A stretch of 64,000 nt of DNA from an uncultured Pelagibacteraceae bacterium (GCA_902598315.1 CACKBP010000001.1:62001-126000), one strand, 5' to 3'. Positions 38,608 through 53,493 are shown, counted from the first letter of the stretch. Made by a program: numbers and translations. Notes: generated by a model from the letters alone, not told the origin.

Positions 38608-39715
38608 ACAAAAATTTATTAATTATTGGGATAATATTGATAAAAAAATATTTTCTTGTTTTATAATTTTATTTCTTCTAGGATTATTCTTTTCATTTTC
38701 ATCAACTTCCTCTCTTGCTGGAGAACGTTTGAATAAAGATTATTATTTTTTTTTCTCAAAGCATTTGTTTTTTACTTTTATTGCTTTAATAATAATGATT
38801 TTAATATCAATTATTGAGACCTCTCTTTTAAAAAAAGCCATTATGCCATTATTTACAATTTCTTTTATTTTCTTGGCTTTAGTGCCTTTTTTTGGAATTG
38901 AAGTAAAAGGCGCGAAAAGATGGTTAGATCTTTATTTTTTTAGATTACAACCAATAGAAATATTAAAACCTTTTTTTATACTAGTAACCGTCAAAATTTT
39001 AACTTTAAAAAATATACAAAATTCACAGATAAAATATTTTTTAAGTTTTTTGTTATTATCGCTTGTTATAATTCTATTAATTGATCAACCAGATCTTGGT
39101 CAGTCTATTTTATTAATAGGTTGTTGGATTGCCACAGTCTTTATTTCAGGAGTGAGCATGATTTATTTATTTACCTTCTTCTCAATATTTTTGATCTTTT
39201 TAAGTTCTTTGCTTTATCTAATGCCTGAAAAATTTGGTTATATCATTAATCGCTTAATTTCATTTGTAGATCCAAGTAAAGGAGATAAATTTCAATCTTC
39301 CTCAGCCTTGGATGCAATAAAGCTAGGGGGTCTCAAAGGTCAAGGGATGGGAGAGGGAATTTTAAAGGATAATGTTCCAGAAGCTCATACAGATTATATC
39401 ATTGCGATAATTTCTGAAGAGTATGGATCAATTATATCTACAATTATTGTATTTATATTTTTATATATTTCATTCAGAATAATAAAGAATTGTTTAAAAC
39501 TAGATGATCAATTAATAAAAATTTCATTATGTGGCCTTTCTGCATTATTAATTTTTCAAACATTCATTCACGTTAGTGTTAATACAAATTTGATACCTAC
39601 CACTGGCATGACGTTGCCTTTTCTTAGTTATGGCGGTTCATCATTAATTGGTAGCGCAATACTTGCAGGAGTAATTTTGAATTATACAAAAAATAGAAGT
39701 TATCTTTATGACTAA
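38588..39715 (+). CDS. ftsW: Septal peptidoglycan glycosyltransferase FtsW
   Basis: This SEDS-family lipid II polymerase works with FtsI. From ATG 38588 it has 375 residues. The open frame reaches back to 38528, but those residues lie inside murD and are unlike the family. It has about ten transmembrane spans with the SEDS features LVPFFGIEVKGAKRWL, QPIEILKPFF, DQPDLGQSIL, and a C-terminal TGMTLPFLSYGGSSLIGSA. It overlaps murG by 8 bp. Confidence 0.96.
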   Translation: MQEKIFKQKFINYWDNIDKKIFSCFIILFLLGLFFSFSSTSSLAGERLNKDYYFFFSKHLFFTFIALIIMILISIIETSLLKKAIMPLFTISFIFLALVPFFGIEVKGAKRWLDLYFFRLQPIEILKPFFILVTVKILTLKNIQNSQIKYFLSFLLLSLVIILLIDQPDLGQSILLIGCWIATVFISGVSMIYLFTFFSIFLIFLSSLLYLMPEKFGYIINRLISFVDPSKGDKFQSSSALDAIKLGGLKGQGMGEGILKDNVPEAHTDYIIAIISEEYGSIISTIIVFIFLYISFRIIKNCLKLDDQLIKISLCGLSALLIFQTFIHVSVNTNLIPTTGMTLPFLSYGGSSLIGSAILAGVILNYTKNRSYLYD

Positions 39716-40802
39716 AACAATTAAAGCATTAATTGCTGTTGGCGGAACGGGCGGGCATGTTTTCCCCGGTTGTAATTTAGCAGACCATTTATCGAAAAAT
39801 AATTATGATGTCGTAATAACAACAGATAACAGAGGATTTAGATATCTAGAAAAGTTCAAACATTTAAAAATCTTTAAATTGCCGTCGGCGCCTATAAATA
39901 CTAAAAACATTCTCACTTTATTTTTTTCATTTTTTTTTATTTTATACTCGATTTTAAGATCATTATTATTTTTGTTATTTAATAAACCTTCAATTATCTT
40001 TGGGATGGGTGGTTATGCTTCTTTTCCAATTTGTGTAGCTGCTACGATTTTGAGAATTAAATTTATAATTTACGAAAACAATCTAATTGTAGGTAAAGCA
40101 AATAAGTATTTAATTCCTTTCACAGAAAAGATATTTGTTTCTTTCAAAGAATTAGAAGGTATACCCCAAAAATATACTAAAAAAATAATTGAAATAGGAA
40201 ACATTATAAACAAAGAAATTATATTTCATCAAAAAGAAAAATTTCAGAACGATGACAAAAAACTAAAGATTCTCATTCTTGGAGGTAGCCAAGCAGCAAA
40301 AATATTTGCCGAAACACTTCCCAAAATATTTAGAGACTGCGTAAATCAGGGAGTGTTATTGAAAGTCTACCAACACTGCTTACCAAGTCAAAATAATAAA
40401 TTGATGATGTTTTATAAGGAAACGCAAATAGATTTTGAGATATTTAATTTTAGTTACAAACTAGTTGATTATTTTTCAAAGGTAGATTTAGCAATTACTA
40501 GATCTGGCTCATCAATGTTAGCAGAGCTTACTAATGCAAAAGTACCTTTTATATCTGTTCCTTTACCGACATCAGCTGATAATCACCAATATAAAAATGC
40601 AATTTATTCTCATAAAAAAAATTTGTCATTGATTATCGAGGAAAAAGATTTAAATGATAAATTACCTAAGATTATTGGAGAAATTAGTGATGATTCTAAC
40701 ATACTAAAAGATATTAAAAGAAATCAAAGCCAATATTCTGACAAAAATGTCTATGAAAATATAGATCAAGAATTAATAAAAATAATCAATGAAAAAAATT
40801 AA
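39708..40802 (+). CDS. murG: UDP-GlcNAc:lipid I N-acetylglucosaminyltransferase
   Basis: Makes lipid II from lipid I at the inner face of the membrane. The 364-residue GT-B enzyme has the N-terminal glycine loop GGTGGHVFPG (about 13-22), FGMGGYASFP, YENNLIVGKANKYL, the second glycine loop ILGGSQAAKIF, and the UDP-GlcNAc site ITRSGSSMLAELTNAKVPFISVPLP with ADNHQYKNA. It overlaps ftsW by 8 bp and murC by 14 bp. Confidence 0.97.
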   Translation: MTKTIKALIAVGGTGGHVFPGCNLADHLSKNNYDVVITTDNRGFRYLEKFKHLKIFKLPSAPINTKNILTLFFSFFFILYSILRSLLFLLFNKPSIIFGMGGYASFPICVAATILRIKFIIYENNLIVGKANKYLIPFTEKIFVSFKELEGIPQKYTKKIIEIGNIINKEIIFHQKEKFQNDDKKLKILILGGSQAAKIFAETLPKIFRDCVNQGVLLKVYQHCLPSQNNKLMMFYKETQIDFEIFNFSYKLVDYFSKVDLAITRSGSSMLAELTNAKVPFISVPLPTSADNHQYKNAIYSHKKNLSLIIEEKDLNDKLPKIIGEISDDSNILKDIKRNQSQYSDKNVYENIDQELIKIINEKN

Positions 40803-42186
40803 TTTAGGTCAAAAAGATGTAATACATTTTGTTGGTATTGGCGGGATTGGTATGAGTGGTTTAGCTCAAATAATGAAAAATATGGGTTTTAAGATTCAAG
40901 GAAGTGATCAAACAAAAAATAAAAACACCATAAGTTGCTCCAAAGCAGGTATTAAGGTTTCTATTGGACACTCTAAGAACAACATAAAGAGCTCCACAAT
41001 ATTAGTTCGTTCATCTGCTATTAAAAATAATAATAGTGAAATTAAATATGCGCGAAAGAAAAAAATACCAATTTACTCCAGAGCCGATGTATTAGCAGAT
41101 GTAGTATCACTTAAAAAAAATATAATAATTTCGGGATCTCATGGAAAAACAACTACTACATCACTAGTATCTAAAATATTATCAGATCAAAAACTTGATC
41201 CAACAATTATTAATGGAGGTGTTATCAATTCTTTTAATAGTAACGCTAAGTTAGGTAAAGGAGAGTGGGCCATTTTGGAGGCAGACGAGTCAGATGGTAG
41301 TTTTCTAAAATTACCAATTAATTATTCTGTCGTGACAAATATAGATTATGAACATTTAGATTTTTATAAAAATTTTAAAAATCTTGAAAATTCATTTATC
41401 AGATTTATAGAGAAAACCCCACTTACTGGTAAATCAATCATATGTATAGATGATAAAAATATAAAAAAAATATTTAGTAAATTGAAAAACAGGAATATAC
41501 TTACCTATGGCGAGAGTAGTAAGGCTGATTACAAAGTTTTTAATGTCCGTTTTAAAACTGATTATTCAATATTTGATTTAATCTTCAAGGATTTAAAGAA
41601 AAAAAATAGAACAATTAAAAATATTCATTTGAAACTTCTTGGCAAACATAATGTTCTAAATGCTGCAGCGGCTGTGACAGTTTGTTTAAATCTTGGAGTA
41701 AATCAAAATATAATAAAAAAATCATTGAAGAAATTTACAGGAGTGCAAAGAAGAATGACAAAGGTATTTACAAAAAATCAAAACGATTTTTACGACGATT
41801 ATGCGCATCATCCAACTGAAATTAAATCGATTTTAGAGAGTGTAAAAAATGCTCATAAAGAAAGAAAAATAATCTCTATTTTTGAGCCACATAGGTATTC
41901 TAGGGTCTTATCTCTTAAAGACAAATTTTCGAAATCTTTTTTGAACAGTGATCTTGTTCTACTTTGTCCATTATATGCAGCCGGTGAAAAAAAAAGCCAC
42001 AAATTTGATAAAATAAATTTCGCAAAACACATATCTAAATATTCTAAAACTCAAGTAATTATTATAAATAATTTCGATGAACTTGGAAATTTTTTAAAGA
42101 GCTTTTTAAATAGTAACGAAATAATTATAGGCATGGGAGCCGGATCAATATCAAAATGGATGTCAGAACTTAAATTGGTAGTATGA
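40789..42186 (+). CDS. murC: UDP-N-acetylmuramate-L-alanine ligase
   Basis: Adds L-alanine to UDP-MurNAc, the first Mur ligase step. The 465 residues include the N-terminal VGIGGIGMSGLAQ, P-loop SGSHGKTTT (115-123), LEADESDGSFL, NIDYEHLDFY, and the C-terminal DDYAHHPTEIKSIL with EPHRYSRV, all typical of MurC. It overlaps murG by 14 bp and murB by 4 bp. Confidence 0.97.
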   Translation: MKKINLGQKDVIHFVGIGGIGMSGLAQIMKNMGFKIQGSDQTKNKNTISCSKAGIKVSIGHSKNNIKSSTILVRSSAIKNNNSEIKYARKKKIPIYSRADVLADVVSLKKNIIISGSHGKTTTTSLVSKILSDQKLDPTIINGGVINSFNSNAKLGKGEWAILEADESDGSFLKLPINYSVVTNIDYEHLDFYKNFKNLENSFIRFIEKTPLTGKSIICIDDKNIKKIFSKLKNRNILTYGESSKADYKVFNVRFKTDYSIFDLIFKDLKKKNRTIKNIHLKLLGKHNVLNAAAAVTVCLNLGVNQNIIKKSLKKFTGVQRRMTKVFTKNQNDFYDDYAHHPTEIKSILESVKNAHKERKIISIFEPHRYSRVLSLKDKFSKSFLNSDLVLLCPLYAAGEKKSHKFDKINFAKHISKYSKTQVIIINNFDELGNFLKSFLNSNEIIIGMGAGSISKWMSELKLVV

Positions 42187-43091
42187 GTTTAAAAAAAAAA
42201 ATTGTTAATAATTTTAATAAAAATATTTCTTTAAATACTAAATTATCTAATTACAGTTGGTTTAACCTTGGAGGACCAGCTGAGTATTTTTTTAAACCAC
42301 AAAACAAATCTGAATTATTAGATTTCTTAAAAGAAAATAAAAAAGATAACTTTAAAATTACTGTCTTAGGAGCAGGGTCAAATACGTTAATTAGAGATAA
42401 AGGTATAAAGGGAGTTGTGATTAAGCTTGGTCAAGGTTTTTCCGATGTAAATTTGATTGATAAAACTACAATTAATGCAGGCGCAGCTTGCTTAGATAAA
42501 AGAGTTTCTAATTTCGCGAAAGACAATGGAATAGGAAATTTTGAATTTCTTTCTTGCATTCCAGGATCTATTGGTGGAGCTGTGATTATGAATACTGGAT
42601 GCTATAGTTACGATATTTCAAAAATCTTTGTTTCACTTACAGCTATAGACATTAATAAGTGTGAAGAGCGGGAAATTAAAAGAGAAAATATACAATTTCA
42701 CTATAGAGGCACGGACTTACCAGATAACTTAATTGTAACTTCAGTTAAATTAAAAGGTAAACAAGAACTAAAAGAAATTATTGAAAACAAGCAAAATAGT
42801 TTTATAGAGAAAAAAAAATTATCTCAACCAAGTCAAGTTAAAACATGTGGAAGTACTTTTAAAAATTTAAACGAAAATCAAAAAGCATGGAAAATAATAA
42901 AAGAAAGTGGATGTGACAACTTTGAAGTGGGTGATGCAAATATTTCAAAAAAACATTGTAATTTTTTTGTTAATAATGGAAATGCAAAATCCTCTGATAT
43001 AGAGAAACTTATAAATAAAGTTAGAGAAAAAGTGTTTGAAAAAAAAGGGATTAATCTAGAACTAGAGATTAAAATTATTGGTGAAAAATAA
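42183..43091 (+). CDS. murB: UDP-N-acetylenolpyruvoylglucosamine reductase
   Basis: This FAD enzyme reduces UDP-GlcNAc-enolpyruvate to UDP-MurNAc. The 302 residues show NTKLSNYSWFNLGGPAEYFF near the start, the FAD-binding GAGSNTLIRD, GSIGGAVIMNTGCYSYDIS, and the substrate/catalytic segment TCGSTFKN with GDANISKKHCNFFVNNGNA. It fits the standard murG-murC-murB-ddl order and overlaps both neighbours. Confidence 0.96.
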   Translation: MSLKKKIVNNFNKNISLNTKLSNYSWFNLGGPAEYFFKPQNKSELLDFLKENKKDNFKITVLGAGSNTLIRDKGIKGVVIKLGQGFSDVNLIDKTTINAGAACLDKRVSNFAKDNGIGNFEFLSCIPGSIGGAVIMNTGCYSYDISKIFVSLTAIDINKCEEREIKRENIQFHYRGTDLPDNLIVTSVKLKGKQELKEIIENKQNSFIEKKKLSQPSQVKTCGSTFKNLNENQKAWKIIKESGCDNFEVGDANISKKHCNFFVNNGNAKSSDIEKLINKVREKVFEKKGINLELEIKIIGEK

Positions 43092-44019
43092 AAAATTTAA
43101 ACATGTTTTAGTTGTACTAGGCGGAACGTCGAACGAGAGATCTGTAAGTCTCGAAAGTGGAAAAGCGTGTATAAAAGCTCTTAAAAGTTTAAACTATAAA
43201 ATCTCAACAATTGATCCAAAAAAAAAAAATTTTAATTTAATTGATAAGTCTAAGACTGAAGTAATTTTCAACGCTTTGCATGGTAAAAATGGAGAAGATG
43301 GATTAGCTCAAAGTTATTTTGAATATTTAAGAATACCGTATACTCATTCTGGTATAATAAGCTCTTTCAATGCAATGAATAAAGAAATTTCAAAAGAAAT
43401 TTTTAAAAAAAATAAATTATTAACCCCTAATTATTTTATCATTAATAAAAGAGAATACAATTTTTCAAAGCTTAATTTATTAATTAGAAAAAAAAATCTT
43501 TTATTTCCTATTGTAGTCAAACCAGTAAATGAGGGATCTAGCATAGGAGTAAAAATTGCTAGAACTTTAAAAATTTTTAAAAAATCAGTTGAGTCACTTT
43601 TAAAAAAATATGATAAATTAATGATTGAAAAGTATATACCGGGTCAGGAAATTCAAGTTGCGGTTCTTAATGGAAAATCTTTAGGTGCAATTGAACTGGT
43701 GCCAAAAAGATTATTCTACGATTACAAAGCAAAGTATACAAAAAAAGCTAAAACAAAACATATAATGCCAGCTAGACTAAATAAAAAAAATTATAAAAAA
43801 ATTTTAAAAATTGCAGAAGACGCTCATTCATCATTAAAATGCAGAGGTGTAAGCAGGTCGGATTTTAAGTTTTATAAAGGTAAATTTTACCTTCTAGAAA
43901 TTAACACACAACCGGGTATGACAAGTCTTTCATTAGTACCAGAAATAGCAGCATATAGAGGAATAACTTTTCCAAAATTAGTTGAGAAAATCTTATTTGA
44001 CGCTAGCATTAATAAATGA
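43081..44019 (+). CDS. ddl: D-alanine-D-alanine ligase
   Basis: This ATP-grasp ligase makes the D-Ala-D-Ala dipeptide used by the MurF domain. The frame has no ATG at its beginning; GTG 43081 (312 residues) is the likely start, with a TTG one codon earlier, both inside the murB 3' end. Motifs are LGGTSNERSVSLESGKA, ALHGKNGEDG, KPVNEGSSIGVK, EKYIPGQEIQVAVL, and the metal-binding SRSDFKFYKGKFYLLEINTQPGMT. The stop overlaps the ftsQ start by 4 bp. Confidence 0.96.
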   Translation: MKNKKFKHVLVVLGGTSNERSVSLESGKACIKALKSLNYKISTIDPKKKNFNLIDKSKTEVIFNALHGKNGEDGLAQSYFEYLRIPYTHSGIISSFNAMNKEISKEIFKKNKLLTPNYFIINKREYNFSKLNLLIRKKNLLFPIVVKPVNEGSSIGVKIARTLKIFKKSVESLLKKYDKLMIEKYIPGQEIQVAVLNGKSLGAIELVPKRLFYDYKAKYTKKAKTKHIMPARLNKKNYKKILKIAEDAHSSLKCRGVSRSDFKFYKGKFYLLEINTQPGMTSLSLVPEIAAYRGITFPKLVEKILFDASINK

Positions 44020-44675
44020 AAAAAAGATTCTTAATTGCATTAGCTTTGCTATTGTTTTTAAGCACTTATAACATTAATAGTAATTTAAAATTTTTTTTTA
44101 AACTAAACATTGAACAAGTAGATATTGAAAACATTTCTCTTTTTGCTGAAAATCAAATAACCCAGAATCTGAATTTTCTTTATCAAAAAAATCTTATTTT
44201 CTTGAATAAAAAAGAAATTGAAGATGTTTTAAAAAAGATAGACTATATAGATAGTTTCGAAATAAAAAAAATTTATCCTAGAAAAATAATAATAAGAATT
44301 TATGAAAAAACTCCCATTGCTATTTTGCATAATAGGAGAGAAAAGTTTTATTATACTGATAAAAGTGATCTCATAAGTTTTTCAAATATTGAAAAATTTA
44401 AAAATTTACCTGTTGTAATAGGAGATAGAGATAATTTCACTTTATTTTATAATTTATTAAAAGAAATTAATTTTCCTATCTCTGATATTAAAACACTTCG
44501 TTACTATAAATCTAAGAGATGGGACCTTGTTACAAAAAAAAATAAAGTGGTAAAATTACCTGTGGAAAATTATGATAAGAGCTTAAAAAATTTTTTAAGT
44601 ATTAATCATCAGGATAATTTTGAAATGTATAACACTTTTGATTATCGAATAAATAATCAATTAATTTTAAAATAA
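44016..44675 (+). CDS. ftsQ: Cell division protein FtsQ
   Basis: This 219-residue single-pass divisome protein has almost no cytoplasmic tail before the membrane span (about 5-21). A POTRA-like region follows (IEQVDIENISLFAENQI to LIFLNKKEIEDVLKKIDYIDSFEIKKIYPRKIIIRIYEKTPIAI), the normal FtsQ core with the hydrophobic-charged PxxxxIxIxExxPxA pattern. It is shorter than most FtsQ proteins (about 250-290). Its place between ddl and ftsA supports the call. Confidence 0.9.
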   Translation: MKKRFLIALALLLFLSTYNINSNLKFFFKLNIEQVDIENISLFAENQITQNLNFLYQKNLIFLNKKEIEDVLKKIDYIDSFEIKKIYPRKIIIRIYEKTPIAILHNRREKFYYTDKSDLISFSNIEKFKNLPVVIGDRDNFTLFYNLLKEINFPISDIKTLRYYKSKRWDLVTKKNKVVKLPVENYDKSLKNFLSINHQDNFEMYNTFDYRINNQLILK

Positions 44676-44678
44676 TAA

Positions 44679-45872
44679 ATGGAAAATTTTAACTCAACTT
44701 TATTCTTAATAATAAATAATAATGATTTTTCCTTCATAGTTGGCAATAAAGATAGCAGAGACAAGATAATATTACTTTATAATAATACTTCAAAAATAAA
44801 GGGATATGTGGATCAAGAATTAATTAATATAGATGAAGCTAGTGCAGATTTAAAAAAAAATATTTATTTGATTGAACAAAAATTGAAATTAAACTTTAAT
44901 AATGTAGTGTTAATTTTAAATAACGATAAGTTTACGCAATTAAATCTTTCGGGTTTTAAAAAATTAAACGGTTCTCAATTATCTAAAGAAAATATTTCTT
45001 ATATTTTGAGCTCTTTGAAATCATCAATAAATGAATGCGAAAAAGATAAAACAATACTTCATATTTTTAATCCAAACTATCTCTTAGATAAAAAAAAAAT
45101 GAGTAATTTACCTATTGGTTTATTTGGAGACTTATATGCACAAGAGATATCTTGTTTTTTAATTAACACAAACTATTTTAAAAATTTAAATAATCTTTTT
45201 TTTAGATGTAATTTAAAAATAAAAAAGATTTTTTTAAAGAGCTTTATAGATGGGGTTAATATTATTAAAAACAGCAAGATTGAAACTTTTGTTAAATTAA
45301 TTATAGGATATGAGTCATCAAATTTAATTTACTTTGAAAACTCCGCTCTTAAATATTGCCAAAAATTTAAATTTGGATCTAATATAATAATAAAAGATAT
45401 TGCAAAGGTTACGTCACTTAGTGAAGAGGAGATCAAAAAGATTATCTCTATTTCTGAAATAAATAATAAATCTTCAGATCAAGAATTGATTGAGAAAGAT
45501 CACTTTAAAAATTTAAATTACAGAAAAATAAAAAAAAAATTTCTTTTAGAGATAGCTAATGCGAGAATAAAAGAATGTTCTGATATAATAATGACTAATA
45601 ATTTAAGTATAAAAAATTTTATACAGCCTGGTATTCCTATTTTGTTAAAAGTTAAAGATAAAGTTAGTTACACTTGTTTTAAAGAAAGCTTTGACCTCTA
45701 TTATTTTGCAAATAAATCGCAAATTGTGATGAATTACGGAGAAAAATCTGATGAAAATACAATTAATGATGCGTATCAAATTGTCCATTATGGTTGGAAA
45801 AAAGAGGCAGTTCCATTCATTCATACCAAAAAGTCTTTATTAGCAAGATTTTTTGATCTTTTGTTTACGTAA
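44679..45872 (+). CDS. ftsA: FtsA-like protein, highly divergent with lost ATPase motifs
   Basis: This 397-residue protein sits in the ftsA position (after ftsQ, before lpxC). It keeps some FtsA landmarks: FGDLYAQEISCFLI in the middle, KFKFGSNIIIKDIAKVTSLSEEEIKKI (232-256) matching the GGxxIxxDIAxxLxxxxxxAExIK block, and a C-terminal amphipathic helix KKSLLARFFDLLFT (384-397) like the FtsA membrane tether. The actin-fold phosphate motifs are missing: the N-terminal D-x-G-T-x-K region reads LIINNNDFSFIVG, and the second D-x-G-G-G-T-T is IIGYESSN (208-215). It probably anchors FtsZ without ATP hydrolysis. Confidence 0.75.
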   Translation: MENFNSTLFLIINNNDFSFIVGNKDSRDKIILLYNNTSKIKGYVDQELINIDEASADLKKNIYLIEQKLKLNFNNVVLILNNDKFTQLNLSGFKKLNGSQLSKENISYILSSLKSSINECEKDKTILHIFNPNYLLDKKKMSNLPIGLFGDLYAQEISCFLINTNYFKNLNNLFFRCNLKIKKIFLKSFIDGVNIIKNSKIETFVKLIIGYESSNLIYFENSALKYCQKFKFGSNIIIKDIAKVTSLSEEEIKKIISISEINNKSSDQELIEKDHFKNLNYRKIKKKFLLEIANARIKECSDIIMTNNLSIKNFIQPGIPILLKVKDKVSYTCFKESFDLYYFANKSQIVMNYGEKSDENTINDAYQIVHYGWKKEAVPFIHTKKSLLARFFDLLFT

Positions 45873-45935
45873 GTTGTTATTTTTAGAAACATTAGTTGTT
45901 TTAATGACTGTCAAAAATTTAAGTATAAATACCCG

Positions 45936-46862
45936 ATGTTATTAAAATTTCAACAAACTATTGCTAAACCTATAAGTTTTGAGGGAATATGCTTACACTC
46001 TGGTAAAATTTCCACTTTAAGACTATTACCAGGAAATCAAGATCAAGGTATAATTTTTAAAAGAACAGACTTTAAAGAAAACAATGTTATAGAAGCTTGT
46101 TATAAAAACGTATCATCTGCAAAACTTTGTACTACTTTAGAAAATGATAAAGGTATAAAAGTTTCAACAGTCGAACATTTATTAGCAGCTTTATATATTG
46201 TAGGGATTGATAATTTATTAATAGAAATTAGTAGCGATGAAGTTCCAATACTTGATGGATCATCGAAAGAATTTGTAAAAATTTTAAAAGATGCCGGCAT
46301 AAAAAAACAAAATAAAAAAAGAAAATATTTAAAAATTTTAGAGAAAGTAAAATTTACAGATCAAGAAAGAAGTTTTACAATAGAGCCTAATTCAAGCTTG
46401 GAAATAGATTTTGAATTAAATTATAAAAATAATCTAATAGGTAACCAAAGAAATGAAGTTAATTTTTCTAAAGATAATTTAGATGACATAATTAACTCAA
46501 GAACATTTTGTTTATTCCAAGATATAGAAAAAATTAAAAAAAATGGCTTAGCTCAAGGGGGTTCTCTTGAAAATGCTATAGTTGTTTCAGATGAAAAAAT
46601 TTTAAATGAAGAAGGGCTGAGAAATACCAAAGAATTCGTAAATCACAAAATATTAGACTGCGCAGGAGATTTAATCTTATCAGGATATAATATTTTAGGA
46701 AAAGTAATTTGCTATAAAGGTGGACATGAGCTTACAAATTTATTCCTAAGAAATCTTATAGATAACAATAAACATAGTTTTGAGATTATTGAATTACAAG
46801 ATAAGGAAATTGAAAGATTTTCACAAAAACTTTACCAATCAAGATTAGCAGTAACAGCATAA
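45936..46862 (+). CDS. lpxC: UDP-3-O-acyl-N-acetylglucosamine deacetylase
   Basis: This zinc enzyme catalyses the committed step of lipid A synthesis. The 308 residues include FEGICLHSGK (15-24), the zinc-ligand region VSTVEHLLAALY (His 81), PILDGSSKEFV, the second zinc site NHKILDCAGDLILSG, and the catalytic GGHELTNLFLRNL. It follows ftsA after 63 bp, the place where ftsZ would usually be. Its presence indicates a lipopolysaccharide-bearing outer membrane. Confidence 0.97.
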   Translation: MLLKFQQTIAKPISFEGICLHSGKISTLRLLPGNQDQGIIFKRTDFKENNVIEACYKNVSSAKLCTTLENDKGIKVSTVEHLLAALYIVGIDNLLIEISSDEVPILDGSSKEFVKILKDAGIKKQNKKRKYLKILEKVKFTDQERSFTIEPNSSLEIDFELNYKNNLIGNQRNEVNFSKDNLDDIINSRTFCLFQDIEKIKKNGLAQGGSLENAIVVSDEKILNEEGLRNTKEFVNHKILDCAGDLILSGYNILGKVICYKGGHELTNLFLRNLIDNNKHSFEIIELQDKEIERFSQKLYQSRLAVTA

Positions 46863-46901
46863 AATTTTACCAATTAAGATAAATTTGATAATAATCTAAA
46901 A

Positions 46902-51447
<4,546 letters not shown>

Positions 51448-51460
<13 letters not shown>

Positions 51461-53493
51461 TTTAAAATTCTATTTTTTTTATATCTGTCCCAACCAGGGC
51501 TTCTATAATCATCATCAAATTCTATTGAATTATCTTGATTGAATTCAAAGTCTTCACTTACATTGATACCTACCTCATTCTTCTCAACACTAGAATCTGG
51601 TATCTCATTTATAAATCTTGACGGCAAAGTATCAGTCCAATCCCCATGATATGCTCTTTTCATAGCAAAGGATAAATAAGCTTCTTTCTTGGCTCTCGTA
51701 ATGCCGACATATGCCAACCTTCTTTCCTCTTCTAAGGCAAAATCACCTTTTTCTTCAAGAGATTTTTGGTGAGGAAACAGACCCTCTTCCCAACCTGGAA
51801 GAAAAACAACATCAAATTCTAATCCTTTGGCTGCATGCATTGTCATCAAATTTATTTTCGCACCTTCCCACTCTTGATCGATAGAAGTAGCTAAGGCTAC
51901 ATGTTCTAAAAATGTTTGTAAGTTATCATAATCTTGCATTGCTCTTAGTAATTCTTTCAAATTTTCTAATCTATTTTCATTTTCTAAATCTTTTTTATTT
52001 TTTAGCATTGAAGAATATCCAGACTCATCAAGGACTATTTTTAATAAATCATAATGCTTCATATTAAGTGAGTCCTTCCGCCATTTATTGATCATATTTA
52101 TTAATTGATTTAATGAAGTTTTTATTTTAGGTCTAAAATCTCCTTTTTCTAGAATTTTGATAATGGAATCTTCAAGACACAACTTATTAGTTTGACCAAA
52201 AGTATAAATTTGATTAAGTGTGCTTTCCCCAATTCCTCTTTTTGGAGAGCCAATAACTCTTTCTAATGCAAGATCATCAAATTTTTGATTTATAATTCTT
52301 AGATAAGACACAGCATCTTTTATCTCTGCTCTTTCATAAAATTTTATACCACCTAGCACCCTGTAACCTATTCCAACTTGAAGAAATCTTTCTTCAAATT
52401 CTCTAGTCTGGTAAATTGCTCTAACTAGAATTGATACATTATTCAAAGAATATTTTTTTTTAATTTTATTCTCTATTATATCGCTAACACCCTGAGCCTC
52501 ATCTTTACCAGTCCTATAACAATTAAGCTTAACCAATTCACCCTCGTTTGCAGCTGACCATAATTTCTTACCTACTCTATTTGCATTGTTAGAAATCAAA
52601 TTTGATGCGGTATCTAATATATTTTTTGTAGATCTGTAATTTTGTTCTAACTTAAATACTTTGCAATTTTTATAAATATGATCAAAAGTTAAAAAATTTT
52701 TTATTTCTGCACCTCTCCAGCTATAAATCGACTGATCATCATCTCCAACACAACAAATATTTTGATTATCATTCACTAATAAGTTTAACCACCTATTTTG
52801 GATAAAATTGGTATCTTGAAACTCATCAACTAAGATATATTTAAATTGGTTTTGGTATATTTCTTTTATATCTTTATGATCTTCGAATAGTTTTACGCAA
52901 AATAATATTAAATCCCCAAAATCAAAGGCATTCAAATCTTTTGTTTTACTTTGATATATTTCGTAAACTTTTAAGATCGATTTAAGAACTAATCCAGATT
53001 TATCTATTTTAACATTATTAGGCAACAAACCTTTATTCTTCCATTGATCAATATGATACATTATCAATTGAGGTGAAAATTTTTTTGCATCTAAATCTTC
53101 AGCTTTAACAATATTTCTTATAAGTTTCTTTTGATCCTCTGTGTCTAAAATTGTGAAATTACTTTTATATTCAAGAGCTTCAGCATGTCTACGTAAAATT
53201 TTTACACTAATAGAATGAAAAGTTCCCAACCAGGGAATCGCATTGGATGTCCCTTTGATATGTTGCATTACTCGATTTTGCATTTCTTTTGCCGCCTTAT
53301 TCGTAAAAGTCACACATAAGATCTGATTTGAAAAAGCTTTTTTTTTATTGATTATATGAATAAGTCTTGTTGTTAATACTCTAGTTTTACCTGAACCTGC
53401 TCCCGCGACAATCAAGTTTGGTCCTTCAGTGCTTAAGACTGCCTCTTTTTGCTCCTTGTTAAGGTTTTCAATTAATTTATCTATGTTATTCAT
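51448..53493 (-). CDS. uvrD: UvrD/PcrA-type superfamily 1A DNA helicase
   Basis: This 3'-5' helicase acts in excision and mismatch repair and replication restart. The 681 residues contain LNKEQKEAVL (Q motif), Walker A GAGSGKTRVL (31-40), TFTNKAAKEM (Ia), VDEFQDTN (II), GDDDQSIYSWRGA (III), QNYRSTKNIL (IV), MTMHAAKGLEFDVVFLPGWEEGLFPH (V) and EERRLAYVGITRAK (VI). It is slightly shorter than E. coli UvrD and lacks a clear C-terminal RNAP-binding Tudor domain. Confidence 0.96.
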
